A stretch of DNA of 64,000 nucleotides from Comamonas sp. (GTDB taxonomy: Bacteria > Pseudomonadota > Gammaproteobacteria > Burkholderiales > Burkholderiaceae_C): the NCBI GenBank assembly GCA_015478895.1, contig JADMKK010000057.1, positions 1 to 64,000 of the forward strand, in the 5' to 3' direction. Within the stretch, counting starts at the first letter, position 1. The number at the start of each line of letters is the position of its first letter. The notes beneath the pieces are model-generated. The model was not told the DNA's origin. It saw nothing but the letters and a program-made list of their open reading frames with translations, and did not search any database. The position numbers and the translations under genes are program-made. Below, piece by piece: positions 8,902 through 17,150 of this stretch.

Positions 8902-10062
8902 GTGTACTTCAGCAAATACGGCAGGAAGGAATCCACACCCCGAATGGTTTGTTCCAAGATGTTTCCTATGATAGCGCCCCTTGCGGCGACTGATCCAAGA
9001 GATAAGCACTTGCTTGTCCTGCACCTTGAAGATTCACTTGCCGACCAAAGGCTTGCCAGCGTCACGTTACGTCGTGCGGGCATGGCTTGCACGGTCGATT
9101 GCGTGGATACGCTGGATGAATTTATCGCAGCTTTGCGTGGCAAAGCTTACAACCTGGTGTTGGCCGATTATTACTTGCCCGGCTTTAACGCAAAAGATGC
9201 CTGGAATGCAGCACGCATGCTGCCGCATTGCCCGCCTTTTGTACTGCTGTCTGGTGCAATCGGAGAAGCAGCCGCCGTCGAAGCGATTCGCCAAGGAATT
9301 GCCGACTACTTGTTAAAAGACGACATCGCTCGTTTGCCGCATGTGCTGTCGCGCGCCCTGGAGGTGCATGAGGCCCGCCGCGCCAAAGAACAGGCGATGC
9401 AGGAGTTGGCACGCTCTGAGCGGCAGCTGGCAGAGCTCACTGAGCATTTGCAGCAGTCCATTGAGCAAGAGCGCGCAATGATCGCCCGCGAAATCCATGA
9501 TGACATTGGCGGATCGTTGACTTCCGTCAAATTCGACGTGTCCTGGATTGCCAGAAATGCAACAGATCCGGCTTTGAAAAGCCATGCTTTGGCAGGGCTG
9601 GAGATGCTGCAGCATGCGCTGGGTGCCAGCCAGCGGATCATGATGAACCTGCGCCCGCCGGTGCTCGATCAAGGCTTGGTGGCCGCTGTGCAATGGCTGG
9701 CTGAAAATTTCGAGCGCCGCACAGGCGTGCCCACCCAGGTGCAGTGCAGCCGGGAGCGCATGGACGTCGCCGCCGACGTACAGGTGGTCGCCTATCGAAC
9801 GGCCCAAGAAGCGCTCACCAACATCAGCAAATACGCGCAGGCTACGGCGGTGCACATTGATCTGTCGGATGCAGAAGGCTTTCTCACCCTGGAGGTGCGC
9901 GACAACGGCTGCGGCATTGCATCTGCAATGCGCGATAAGCCCAAGGCTTTCGGCTTGCGGGGCCTAGCAGAAAGAGCCAGAACGGTGGACGGCTGGCTAG
10001 ATATCAGCAGTCAAGTCGGAAAAGGAACCAGCATCATTGTTTCCATTCCATTAGGTCACTAA
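8902..10062 (+). CDS. Receiver-first hybrid histidine kinase (HisKA_3 type)
   Basis: A soluble 386-aa protein with an N-terminal receiver domain (about 36-150; acceptor D89 in LVLADYYLPG), a short coiled coil (about 155-190), a HisKA_3 dimerisation/phosphoacceptor domain with H199 in AREIHDDIGG, and a HATPase_c domain (QEALTNISKYA, VRDNGCGI, GLRGLAERA). No membrane segment or PAS domain. This is the REC-HisKA_3-HATPase layout of NarL-system kinases controlled by an upstream phosphorelay. The next gene, 27 bases on, is a NarL-type regulator and surely its partner. The start is uncertain: 8902 lies only 28 bases from the divergent CheZ-like gene, and ATGs at 8944 or 8968 would leave room for promoters. 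Confidence 0.88.
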   Translation: MYFSKYGRKESTPRMVCSKMFPMIAPLAATDPRDKHLLVLHLEDSLADQRLASVTLRRAGMACTVDCVDTLDEFIAALRGKAYNLVLADYYLPGFNAKDAWNAARMLPHCPPFVLLSGAIGEAAAVEAIRQGIADYLLKDDIARLPHVLSRALEVHEARRAKEQAMQELARSERQLAELTEHLQQSIEQERAMIAREIHDDIGGSLTSVKFDVSWIARNATDPALKSHALAGLEMLQHALGASQRIMMNLRPPVLDQGLVAAVQWLAENFERRTGVPTQVQCSRERMDVAADVQVVAYRTAQEALTNISKYAQATAVHIDLSDAEGFLTLEVRDNGCGIASAMRDKPKAFGLRGLAERARTVDGWLDISSQVGKGTSIIVSIPLGH

Positions 10063-10089
10063 GATCCACTCGTTTATGGGAGAGAAACA

Positions 10090-10719
10090 TTGATTTACGT
10101 TGTGATTTGTGACGACCATGCCGTCCTGCGCCGCGGCATACGCGACACGCTGGCCGAGGCCACGGACATCCAAGTCACCGGTGAATCCGCGGGCTACACC
10201 GAACTGCGTGAAACTTTGCGCACGGTGCAATGCAGCGTCTTGCTGCTGGACATCAACATGCCTGGGCGCAATGGTCTGGAGGTGTTGGTCAGTGTGCGCG
10301 AGACGTACCCGCACATCAAAGTGCTCATGGTTTCGATGTACCCCGAAGATCAGTATGCGCTGCGCTGTCTGAAAGCCGGCGCCCATGGCTATGCCAACAA
10401 GGCGGGTGATCCGCTGGAGCTGCTGGAGGCGGTACGCGTCGTTTATGCAGGCCGCAAATATTTAACGGCGGAAGTGTCGCAGATGCTGGCAGACAGCCTG
10501 TCGCAGCCTACGCTGGAGGTGCCGCACGCCGCCTTGTCTGAACGCGAAATGCAGACCTTGCAAAAGATTGCCAGTGGCAGGCGTCTGACCGATATCGCAG
10601 AAGAATTGATGCTCAGCCCCAAAACGGTGAGCGTGTACCGCGCCCGCGTGCTGGAGAAGCTGCAGCTGAGCAACAACGCAGAGTTGACGGTCTACGCGAT
10701 CCGCAACAATCTGGTGTGA
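10090..10719 (+). CDS. NarL/FixJ-family response regulator
   Basis: A 209-aa DNA-binding response regulator. The receiver (1-125) has D8-D9, acceptor D54 in LLLDINMPGRNG and the conserved lysine in YANKAGDP. The C-terminal LuxR-type helix-turn-helix starts at LSEREMQTLQKIASG and includes the recognition-helix region LSPKTVSVYRARVLEKL. The gene starts with TTG at 10090, supported by GGGAGAG seven to eight bases upstream. It forms a two-gene operon with the kinase at 8902-10062. Target genes are unknown; the position inside the flagellar locus hints at, but does not prove, motility control. Confidence 0.9.
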   Translation: MIYVVICDDHAVLRRGIRDTLAEATDIQVTGESAGYTELRETLRTVQCSVLLLDINMPGRNGLEVLVSVRETYPHIKVLMVSMYPEDQYALRCLKAGAHGYANKAGDPLELLEAVRVVYAGRKYLTAEVSQMLADSLSQPTLEVPHAALSEREMQTLQKIASGRRLTDIAEELMLSPKTVSVYRARVLEKLQLSNNAELTVYAIRNNLV

Positions 10720-10725
10720 GCTTTC

Positions 10726-10818
10726 AAAAAAGTAGCAGCTTGCCGTTGATAAATAAGGATTTCAGGCACAAAGCATGCTGAAGTCGTTATTTATGAACGG
10801 CTAGTAGCTATTATTTTT
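10726..10818. repeat. Palindromic intergenic repeat, copy R2 (bidirectional terminator)
   Basis: Lies between the convergent response regulator and fliR. Outer arms AGTAGC...GCCGTT and AACGGC...GTAGCT and inner ATAAATAA/TTATTTAT pair; an A-run and a T-run flank the stem. The core AAGGATTTCAG...CTGAAGTCGTTAT is nearly the same as in copy R6 (43643-43738). Confidence 0.75.
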
Positions 10819-10826
10819 AAAGTTAC

Positions 10827-11597
10827 TTACAGAACCCCGCTGCCAAAGATCGACAGCGTCGTCTCCATCAGGCGCAAGAAGGGCTGCTCCATCATGGGCA
10901 AAGTGGCCGTGATGCCCAGCATGCCCACCGTCAGCGTCACGGGAAAGCCTACGGCAAACACGTTCATTTGCGGGGCAATGCGAGCGATGACGCCCATGGT
11001 CAAGTTCACGAACAGCAGCAGCGCCATCATCGGCAAAGCGATCCACAACGCGCTGGAAAACACTGCGCTGCCCAGCTCATGAATGCGCATTTGTGCGACT
11101 GCCTGCAAGAAAGAGCTGTTGACCGGAAATGCTTCAAAACTGGTAATGACGGCCATCAGCACCAGCAAGTGGCCGTTCACCACCACAAAAAACAGCGTGA
11201 AGATTTGCACCAGGAAACGTGAAATGGCGCTCAGTTGCGCGCCGCTGGTGGGGTCAAAAAAGGAGGCGAAGCTCAGGCCCATTTGCAAACCAATCGCTTC
11301 TCCGGCAACTTCCATGGCGGCGATCACCAGGCGCGCTGCCAGGCCAATCGCCAAGCCAATGCCCACTTGCTGGATCACGCAAGGCAAGGCATCCGGGGAG
11401 TTGATGGCAACCATGGGCTGATCCAGTACCGCCTGCGCGCACACGGCAACCAAAAAGGCCAGCCCGACCTTGACGCGCATGGGAATCGCTTTTTGCGAGA
11501 ACACCGGCGCAGCCGAAAACATGGCCAGCGTGCGCAAAAATGGCCAGATGATGGGCGACAGCCACGCCATCAGTTGGTCTTCGGATATGCCAATCAC
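10827..11597 (-). CDS. fliR: Flagellar export gate protein FliR
   Basis: Inner-membrane component of the flagellar type III export gate (256 aa) that assembles with FliP5 and FliQ4. Hydrophobic throughout, with about six membrane segments; the characteristic FliR stretches GLAIGLAARLVIAAMEVAGE and NGHLLVLMAVITSFEAFPV are present, followed by MALLLFVNLTMGVIARIAPQ near the C-terminus. Length is normal for the family. It is the last gene of the fliLMNOPQR run and ends at repeat R2. Confidence 0.95.
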   Translation of the reverse strand: MIGISEDQLMAWLSPIIWPFLRTLAMFSAAPVFSQKAIPMRVKVGLAFLVAVCAQAVLDQPMVAINSPDALPCVIQQVGIGLAIGLAARLVIAAMEVAGEAIGLQMGLSFASFFDPTSGAQLSAISRFLVQIFTLFFVVVNGHLLVLMAVITSFEAFPVNSSFLQAVAQMRIHELGSAVFSSALWIALPMMALLLFVNLTMGVIARIAPQMNVFAVGFPVTLTVGMLGITATLPMMEQPFLRLMETTLSIFGSGVL

Positions 11598-11640
11598 TTC
11601 AGCACTCGCTCATACATTCGCAATGCGTGGGCGCGGGCAC

Positions 11641-11910
11641 TCAGCCCAGGCCCATCGGAATGTTCTCAATGGTGCGGCGGATGAACTCCACCGCCGTAGA
11701 CAGCATCCACGGCCCTGCCACTGCGAACACCAAGATGGCAGCGACCAGCTTGGGCACGAAGGACAAGGTGTTTTCATTGATTTGCGTAATGGCCTGAAAA
11801 ATACTGACCAGCACACCGACCGTCAGCACCGTCAACAAAACGGGCAAAGAGATCATCAGCAAAATCGTGAGGGCTTCGCGACCAATGGTCAGCACCATTT
11901 GGGGAGTCAT
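11641..11910 (-). CDS. fliQ: Flagellar export gate protein FliQ
   Basis: Small inner-membrane export gate subunit (89 aa) with two hydrophobic helices (about 15-40 and 54-75) and the family-typical N-terminus MTPQMVLTIGREALTILL and IFQAITQINENTLSFVPK loop. It lies between fliP (18-base gap) and fliR (43-base gap), the universal order. Confidence 0.95.
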   Translation of the reverse strand: MTPQMVLTIGREALTILLMISLPVLLTVLTVGVLVSIFQAITQINENTLSFVPKLVAAILVFAVAGPWMLSTAVEFIRRTIENIPMGLG

Positions 11911-11928
11911 GCTCGCTACCTTTCTGCG

Positions 11929-12723
11929 CTAGATCGCAAAACTTGATGCCAGAGAACCGATCAACAGGTTCCAGCCATCGGCCAGCACAAACAGCATGAT
12001 CTTGAACGGCAGTGCCACCAGTACGGGTGACAGCATCATCATGCCCAGCGACATCAGGATCGAGGAGACCACCATGTCAATGATCAGAAACGGGATAAAG
12101 ATCATGAAGCCGATCTGGAAGGCCGTTTTCAGCTCACTGATCACAAAAGACGGCACCACCACGCGAAACGGCGCGTCTTCAATTTGCGTACCGGGCTCAA
12201 GCTTGGCCAGACGCGCAAACAACGCGTAATCAGACTGCCGGGTCTGGCGCACCATGAAGTCACGCATGGGCGCTTCGGCCTTTTGAATGGCTTCTTCAAA
12301 CTGCATGGTGTTGTTGCTGTAAGGCACGTAGGCTTCTTGGTAGACGCGGTCGAGCGTCGGCCCCATGACAAACAGCGTCAAAAACAGCGACAAGCCAATG
12401 ATGACCTGATTGGGCGGCGCAGACTGTGTGCCCAAGGCCTGGCGCATGAGGCTCAGCACAATCACGATGCGGGTAAAGCCCGTCATCATCAGTAAAACGG
12501 CCGGCAAGAAAGACAGTGCCGTAAAAAACAGCAGCGTCTGAATCGGCACGGAAAAGCTGTTCCCACCACCGCCAGAGCCCACCAGGATGGGCAAACTGGG
12601 TGCGGTTTGTGCCCACGCAGAGGAAAAAGGTGCCAGCAAGCAAAAAGCCGCCAAGACGGCGGCTGTTGCAGCCCACAGGGCGTGTTTGGCAGAAATGCCG
12701 GAGCGCATCATGTGAGGTCTCAT
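11929..12723 (-). CDS. fliP: Flagellar export gate protein FliP
   Basis: Core pore subunit of the flagellar export gate (264 aa). It carries a cleavable signal sequence (about 1-38, ending FSSAWA before QTAPS), as is known for FliP, then membrane segments around LLFFTALSFLPAVLLMMTGF, the LSLFLTLFVMGP segment and two C-terminal helices. The conserved FTRIVIVLSLMRQALGTQ and PFLIIDMVVSSILMSLGMMM stretches are clear. Its ATG overlaps the fliO stop by one base (TAATG), implying translational coupling. Confidence 0.96.
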   Translation of the reverse strand: MRPHMMRSGISAKHALWAATAAVLAAFCLLAPFSSAWAQTAPSLPILVGSGGGGNSFSVPIQTLLFFTALSFLPAVLLMMTGFTRIVIVLSLMRQALGTQSAPPNQVIIGLSLFLTLFVMGPTLDRVYQEAYVPYSNNTMQFEEAIQKAEAPMRDFMVRQTRQSDYALFARLAKLEPGTQIEDAPFRVVVPSFVISELKTAFQIGFMIFIPFLIIDMVVSSILMSLGMMMLSPVLVALPFKIMLFVLADGWNLLIGSLASSFAI

Positions 12724-13094
12724 TAGGGTTGGGGGCTCGCGGGCTCAGTGGCGCTGGGATTGCGCGCTTGTGCCATGGCGTCTGCAAAAGCAGGGGCGGT
12801 GCTGGCGAGCGTATCGGTCTTAGGCTGGCCAAGCACATGCAGGCATTGAATGCTCTGTGGTGTGACGCCCAGGACAAGGCAAGTTTTCTGCGTACCTTGT
12901 CCCACTTCGATGGTGACCACCCGCTGCTGCTGCCCCACCACCACCGAGGACAGCACCTGGGTGCTGACGCCCGCCACCGCCTGGCTATTTTGCTGGCGCT
13001 GCTGCCAGCGCTTGAGCAGCCAAGGCAAAGTCGCCAGGGCACTGATCATGACGACCAGCACCAAGAGCGACGAAGTAAAACTCGCGTTATCCAC
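12723..13094 (-). CDS. fliO: Flagellar biosynthesis protein FliO
   Basis: Short bitopic membrane protein (123 aa) that helps assemble the FliP ring. One membrane helix (about 8-27, LLVLVVMISALATLPWLL) is followed by a small cytoplasmic domain with VVVGQQQRVVTIEVG and CLVLGVTPQSIQCLH, typical of FliO, and a disordered Ala/Pro tail. It overlaps fliN by 8 bases and fliP by one. FliO is poorly conserved, so the call rests partly on position. Confidence 0.88.
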   Translation of the reverse strand: MDNASFTSSLLVLVVMISALATLPWLLKRWQQRQQNSQAVAGVSTQVLSSVVVGQQQRVVTIEVGQGTQKTCLVLGVTPQSIQCLHVLGQPKTDTLASTAPAFADAMAQARNPSATEPASPQP

Positions 13095-13536
13095 GGCTCA
13101 CACGGCGCAAGCGCTCCGAAGGCGTGACCACGTCGGTCAAACGGATACCGAACTTGTCGTTCACAACCACCACTTCGCCCTGTGCGATCAAATAGCCGTT
13201 GACCAACACGTCCATAGGTTCACCTGCCAGTGCATCCAGCTCCACGACCGAACCCTGGGCCAACTGCAGGATGTACTTGATCGGCACCTTGGTACGACCC
13301 AGCTCCACGGACAGCTGCACCGGAATGTCCAGCACCATGTTGATGTCGTTGACCGGCACTTCGGTGCCACCATGCCCACCCGCGTAAGCGGGCTGGCCAG
13401 ACAGCGGGCCACCTTGCTCGGCATCAAAGGCGGTTTGCCCATCGTCCGTGGTCTTTTGTTCTTCCAACGCTTCTGCCCAATCCGAAAACGGATCATCGCC
13501 TGGGACGTTGCCGTTGTTGTTCTGATCAGTTGCCAT
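13087..13536 (-). CDS. fliN: Flagellar motor switch protein FliN
   Basis: C-ring protein (149 aa) that binds phospho-CheY and FliH. The N-terminal 60 residues are acidic and disordered; the SpoA domain runs from about 70 (LDIPVQLSVELGRTKVPIK, LAQGSVVELDALAGEPMDV, VNGYLIAQGEVVVVNDKFG). The start at 13536 is chosen because GGAGAG lies four bases upstream; the frame is open much further, but that sequence is fliM. It overlaps the end of fliM by 11 bases. Confidence 0.95.
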   Translation of the reverse strand: MATDQNNNGNVPGDDPFSDWAEALEEQKTTDDGQTAFDAEQGGPLSGQPAYAGGHGGTEVPVNDINMVLDIPVQLSVELGRTKVPIKYILQLAQGSVVELDALAGEPMDVLVNGYLIAQGEVVVVNDKFGIRLTDVVTPSERLRRVSRG

Positions 13537-14530
13537 TCTTCTCTCCGGTCCAAGTCGACTCGACACCGCGCAGACACTGCTCGATGCGAACTGCATATTT
13601 GTTGTTGTGGGTGCCGTATTGGCACTCAAAAATCGGTACACCGCCAATCGAGGCACGAATGCGGGGCTGGCGATCAAGCTCAATGAAATCGCCGGCCTTC
13701 ATGGCCAGCAACTGCTCGACCGTGGCATCTGCGCGGGCCAGTTCGGCCACCAAGGTCACATCGGCCGATTGAATTTCACGCGTCAGCACCTTGACCCAGC
13801 GACGGTCCACTTCGATGGAGTCGCCCTGTGTGGACGAGTACAAGATGTCACGGATAGGCTCCATCGTTGCATAGGGCATGCAAATGTGAATAGAGCCGGA
13901 CACATCACCAATTTCCAGTTGAAACGCCGTGGATACCACGATTTCACTCGGGGTAGCGATATTGGCGAACTGCGGCTGCATTTCCGAGCGCTGGTAGGCC
14001 AGCTCCAACGGATAAATACCGTGCCATGCCTTTTTGTATTCTTCGCTGATGACATCGACCAGGCGATTAATCACACGCTGCTCGGTCGCAGAAAAATCAC
14101 GGCCTTCAATACGCGTTTGCAAACGGCCTGCGCCACCATACAAGGTATCAATAATGCCAAACACCAACGAGGGATCACATACGATCAAGCCGTTGCCGCG
14201 CAAAGGGCGAATGGCCACGATATTGAAGTTCGTAGGCACTGCCAAGCGACGCAGGAAAGCGCTATAGCGCTGTACGCTGACCGTACCGACGGAAACTTCC
14301 GGGCTGCGGCGAATAAAGTTGAACAAGCCAATGCGGAAATTGCGCGCGAAGCGCTCATTGACAATTTCCATCGTGGGCATGCGCCCGCGAACAATGCGCT
14401 CCTGGCTGGAAATGTCGTAGTTACGTACCGAGCCTTCATCGACCTCTTCGGCGTCAGATTTCTGGCGCTCGCCCGTTACCCCTTCCAGCAGGGCATCGAC
14501 TTCCTCTTGCGATAGGAAAGAATCACTCAT
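13526..14530 (-). CDS. fliM: Flagellar motor switch protein FliM
   Basis: Major C-ring switch protein (334 aa). The N-terminal CheY-P docking peptide is intact (MSDSFLSQEEVDALLEG). The middle CheC-like domain (about 50-230) includes the GGAGRL loop, and the C-terminal SpoA domain (about 255-325) packs with FliN. It overlaps fliN and follows fliL by 18 bases. Its docking peptide is the likely target of one or both CheY proteins in this window. Confidence 0.96.
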   Translation of the reverse strand: MSDSFLSQEEVDALLEGVTGERQKSDAEEVDEGSVRNYDISSQERIVRGRMPTMEIVNERFARNFRIGLFNFIRRSPEVSVGTVSVQRYSAFLRRLAVPTNFNIVAIRPLRGNGLIVCDPSLVFGIIDTLYGGAGRLQTRIEGRDFSATEQRVINRLVDVISEEYKKAWHGIYPLELAYQRSEMQPQFANIATPSEIVVSTAFQLEIGDVSGSIHICMPYATMEPIRDILYSSTQGDSIEVDRRWVKVLTREIQSADVTLVAELARADATVEQLLAMKAGDFIELDRQPRIRASIGGVPIFECQYGTHNNKYAVRIEQCLRGVESTWTGEKNGN

Positions 14531-14548
14531 GCCGATTACTCCTAACGC

Positions 14549-15088
14549 TTACTGAATGATGAAGCTGGAGAACAGCACACGGCGCACCGTATTACGGCGG
14601 CGCGGGCGCTCAGCTTCTTCATCTTCTTGTACCCGGGGTGCTGCCGCCAGGCCCAAGGGGCGAGAGACTTCACGCAGGATGTCTGCCGCCAGCTTTTCTT
14701 TGCCTTCACGCAGCAGCAACTCGTCTGCGGTGCGCTGGGAAACCAGCATCAAAATGCCATTGCGAATACTGGGCATGTATTGCTTTACCACGGTGGCGGT
14801 AGCCTCGTCTTGCAACTCCAGCGTGATGCCAATCTGGGCAAAACGGTCACCGCCTTGATCCGCTAAATTCACCACCATGTTTTCCAGCGGCAGAAAAGTC
14901 GGCACGACAGAAACCATTTTTTCGGATTCACCCTCACCATACGGGTCGGTTTGGGATTGATTGGCGACAAACAGTGCCCCCGCTGCGCCAATAACAACCA
15001 GCAAGGCGACGATGGCACCAATCACGATCAACTTTTTGCTTTTGCCCGGTGCATTGCCGGTGGTGGCTGCAGTATTTGTTGCCGACAC
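14549..15088 (-). CDS. fliL: Flagellar basal-body-associated protein FliL
   Basis: Single-pass membrane protein (179 aa) that surrounds the stator units at the motor. A cytoplasmic tail is followed by one membrane helix (LIVIGAIVALLVVIGAAGAL) and a periplasmic domain with FLPLENMVVNLADQGGDRFA and ILREVSRPLGL. I start it at GTG 15088 (SATNTAATTG follows) because AAGGA lies eight bases upstream; the ORF is open to an ATG at 15142 without a good ribosome site. The C-terminus is normal for betaproteobacteria. Confidence 0.92.
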   Translation of the reverse strand: MSATNTAATTGNAPGKSKKLIVIGAIVALLVVIGAAGALFVANQSQTDPYGEGESEKMVSVVPTFLPLENMVVNLADQGGDRFAQIGITLELQDEATATVVKQYMPSIRNGILMLVSQRTADELLLREGKEKLAADILREVSRPLGLAAAPRVQEDEEAERPRRRNTVRRVLFSSFIIQ

Positions 15089-15290
15089 GTGGTGTTTCCT
15101 TGATGGGTAGAGGGTCAGGCTTGAACGCCCCATGAGCGCCACGAGAATTTCTCTGTGGCTGCGCAGCGCAAGCTTTAGTGGAGATTATTCAGGATATGAC
15201 TTGAAATCATAGCCAGAATAAAAGATGCAAACATCCGCCAAACAAAAGGGTTTGACACCCACTCAGGCACTGCACATGCAGCGCCCATGG

Positions 15291-16661
15291 TTAAGCGTAG
15301 ACATCCAAGGCTCGCGCTGAACCCCTTGACTGTCCACCAGCTCCAGGAACGGCGACTTGCGCATGTTGCACGCCGCTTTGCTGCGCTGCACCATTATCGC
15401 CTTGTTGCGCCTGCTGATGAGGGCCCTGCTGACTTTCCTGTTCTTGGGCTTGCACCGAGACGCCCAAGAGTTCAACGCCTTGCTGCGCTAACATTTCCCG
15501 CAATTGTGCCAAGCTAGCGTCCAGCATGTCTCTGGTCTGCTGTTGCTGACTGTGGAAGGTGACATGTGCCTCGTTACCATTCACCGCGACCCGTACGCGC
15601 ACAGCTTGACCATCTCGATCCAGCGTCAACTCCGCACGCTGCTGCTTGCCTTGCAGCCAAAAGCGCATATCTTCAACGGGAGCTTCCTGTTCCGCTTCAA
15701 AAGCAGTGGTTTGCGATTGTTGCGTCTCACGGACGGCATTTTCGGTCAGCCGCATGCCACTACCTTGGCCATTGGCCAACCATGACGCACTGTCCGCGAA
15801 AGACTTGCTGCTTTCTGCGCGTTCGACGGCTTTTGGCAGCGCCCCAGCACCCGCTACCGCCCATTGCTCAATCTGCCCCATCAAACGCTGCAGCATCGCA
15901 GTGGGTGGAGTTTGCGGATCTTCCAGCTTCCACGCGCCTTGCAAGGCAAAGCGTCCTTCACTGGAAGCCTCTTTGCCCTGCATTTCAGGAGCCATTTGCC
16001 CCACGGCATCTGCCACGTCACCCGCTTGTGCCATCACGGCTGCAGCCATCGCTGCCGGCTCATTGCTGGAGAAAAAAGCCTTGGCCGTGTCGACCGGCTG
16101 CTGCACTCCAGCTGCCACTGTGGCGATGGCTTGGCCTGCTGCAATATGCGGCTGCGCTCCGATAGCAGCATGTAATGCCGTTGCTGCAGCGCCCTCAGCG
16201 CCTTGCTGGCTCCAAACAAAAGAGCCATCGCGCAGTGCGGTATCGCTGCGCTGGTCTAAAAGCAGTGTCTGGGCCAGCAAGCTATCTAGATCCTGCGATG
16301 AGGCCTCATCTCTTTCGGGAGAAACTTCAAAGTTCGAAACCTGACCCAACAAACTTTCCAGATCCAAAAACTCAGCCTGCTGGTCTGAACTGATCAAAGC
16401 TGCATCCGGTAAAGGAACACTGACCAGCTCTAGCGCGCCGTCTTGCGGCTGAATTCCTTGCAATAACTTCGAAAAATCCGGCGAGAGAACATCTACTAGC
16501 TCTAGTGCGCTGTCTTGTGCCTGGGCACCTTGCAGTAACTTTGAAAAGGCAGCGCCTTGAATGTGCGCGTTGCCCTCTGTGTTCTTGTCTGCAGCAGGAC
16601 TGTTTTTCTCTGACGCTGAGTTCTTGACAGGTATTGGAGTTATGCCTGGCGTGATGTCCAT
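15291..16661 (-). CDS. fliK: Flagellar hook-length control protein FliK
   Basis: Secreted molecular ruler (456 aa) that stops hook growth and switches export specificity. The first 330 or so residues are low-complexity (Ala, Gln, Ser, Asp) with an imperfect internal duplication near the N-terminus (FSKLLQGAQAQDSALELVDV and FSKLLQGIQPQDGALELVSV). The C-terminal Flg_hook domain includes RAELTLDRDGQAVRVRVAVN and LREMLAQQGVELLGVSV. The start at 16661 is set by AGGAGA seven bases upstream. It follows fliJ with a one-base gap. A gap of 202 bases separates it from fliL. Confidence 0.9.
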   Translation of the reverse strand: MDITPGITPIPVKNSASEKNSPAADKNTEGNAHIQGAAFSKLLQGAQAQDSALELVDVLSPDFSKLLQGIQPQDGALELVSVPLPDAALISSDQQAEFLDLESLLGQVSNFEVSPERDEASSQDLDSLLAQTLLLDQRSDTALRDGSFVWSQQGAEGAAATALHAAIGAQPHIAAGQAIATVAAGVQQPVDTAKAFFSSNEPAAMAAAVMAQAGDVADAVGQMAPEMQGKEASSEGRFALQGAWKLEDPQTPPTAMLQRLMGQIEQWAVAGAGALPKAVERAESSKSFADSASWLANGQGSGMRLTENAVRETQQSQTTAFEAEQEAPVEDMRFWLQGKQQRAELTLDRDGQAVRVRVAVNGNEAHVTFHSQQQQTRDMLDASLAQLREMLAQQGVELLGVSVQAQEQESQQGPHQQAQQGDNGAAQQSGVQHAQVAVPGAGGQSRGSARALDVYA

Positions 16662-16662
16662 G

Positions 16663-17127
16663 TCAGATCTCCTGAAATTGCATGCCGAAAGTTCGGCCAA
16701 TGAACTGCAGCGCAGCCCGTTCATCGGTTTGCTTTTGATCGCGGCGCATTTGCGTCAAAGCGATGTCTCGGCGGCGTGCTTCCACCACTTTGTTAAGGCT
16801 ACTCAAGCGCAACTCCGTAGCCATCAACGCTTTTTGCGCAGTTTCCAAACGGATGGATTGATCCGCCACCACCTTCGTTTGCAAATTCACCGCATGCTGC
16901 AAACGTTCCATGAACTGGCGGTGGTGAAACATGACTTCTGGTTTCATGGCAGCCCCTTCCGAGGCACCCCAGCGCTGTTGCATCTCCAGGGAATAGCTCT
17001 CCAGCTGTTCTATCTGGGACTTGGCAGCATCAAAGGCATGCTGACGCTCACGCAACATTTGGCGTGCTTCATCGCGCTTGCGTGCAGCCATTTCGATTGC
17101 GATCATCAAAGCGTTGAGTGACGACAT
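16663..17127 (-). CDS. fliJ: Flagellar export protein FliJ
   Basis: Cytoplasmic coiled-coil protein (154 aa) that sits in the centre of the FliI hexamer and helps couple export to the proton motive force. Almost the whole chain is charged helix; the family-typical pattern (MMIAIEMAARKRDEARQML-like opening, then QQRWGASEGAAM and VEARRRDIALTQMRRDQKQ) is present. It lies 23 bases after fliI. FliJ sequences diverge quickly, so position supports the call. Confidence 0.9.
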   Translation of the reverse strand: MSSLNALMIAIEMAARKRDEARQMLRERQHAFDAAKSQIEQLESYSLEMQQRWGASEGAAMKPEVMFHHRQFMERLQHAVNLQTKVVADQSIRLETAQKALMATELRLSSLNKVVEARRRDIALTQMRRDQKQTDERAALQFIGRTFGMQFQEI

Positions 17128-17150
17128 CCCAGTTCCCTCTTGTTAACCTG

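Noticed and set aside
15224-15242. Sigma-54-like sequence TGGCGGATGTTTGCA before fliL on the minus strand
   Set aside because: The GG-to-GC distance is 11 instead of the required 12 bases, and no other sigma-54 signal or enhancer-binding protein gene is seen in the window.
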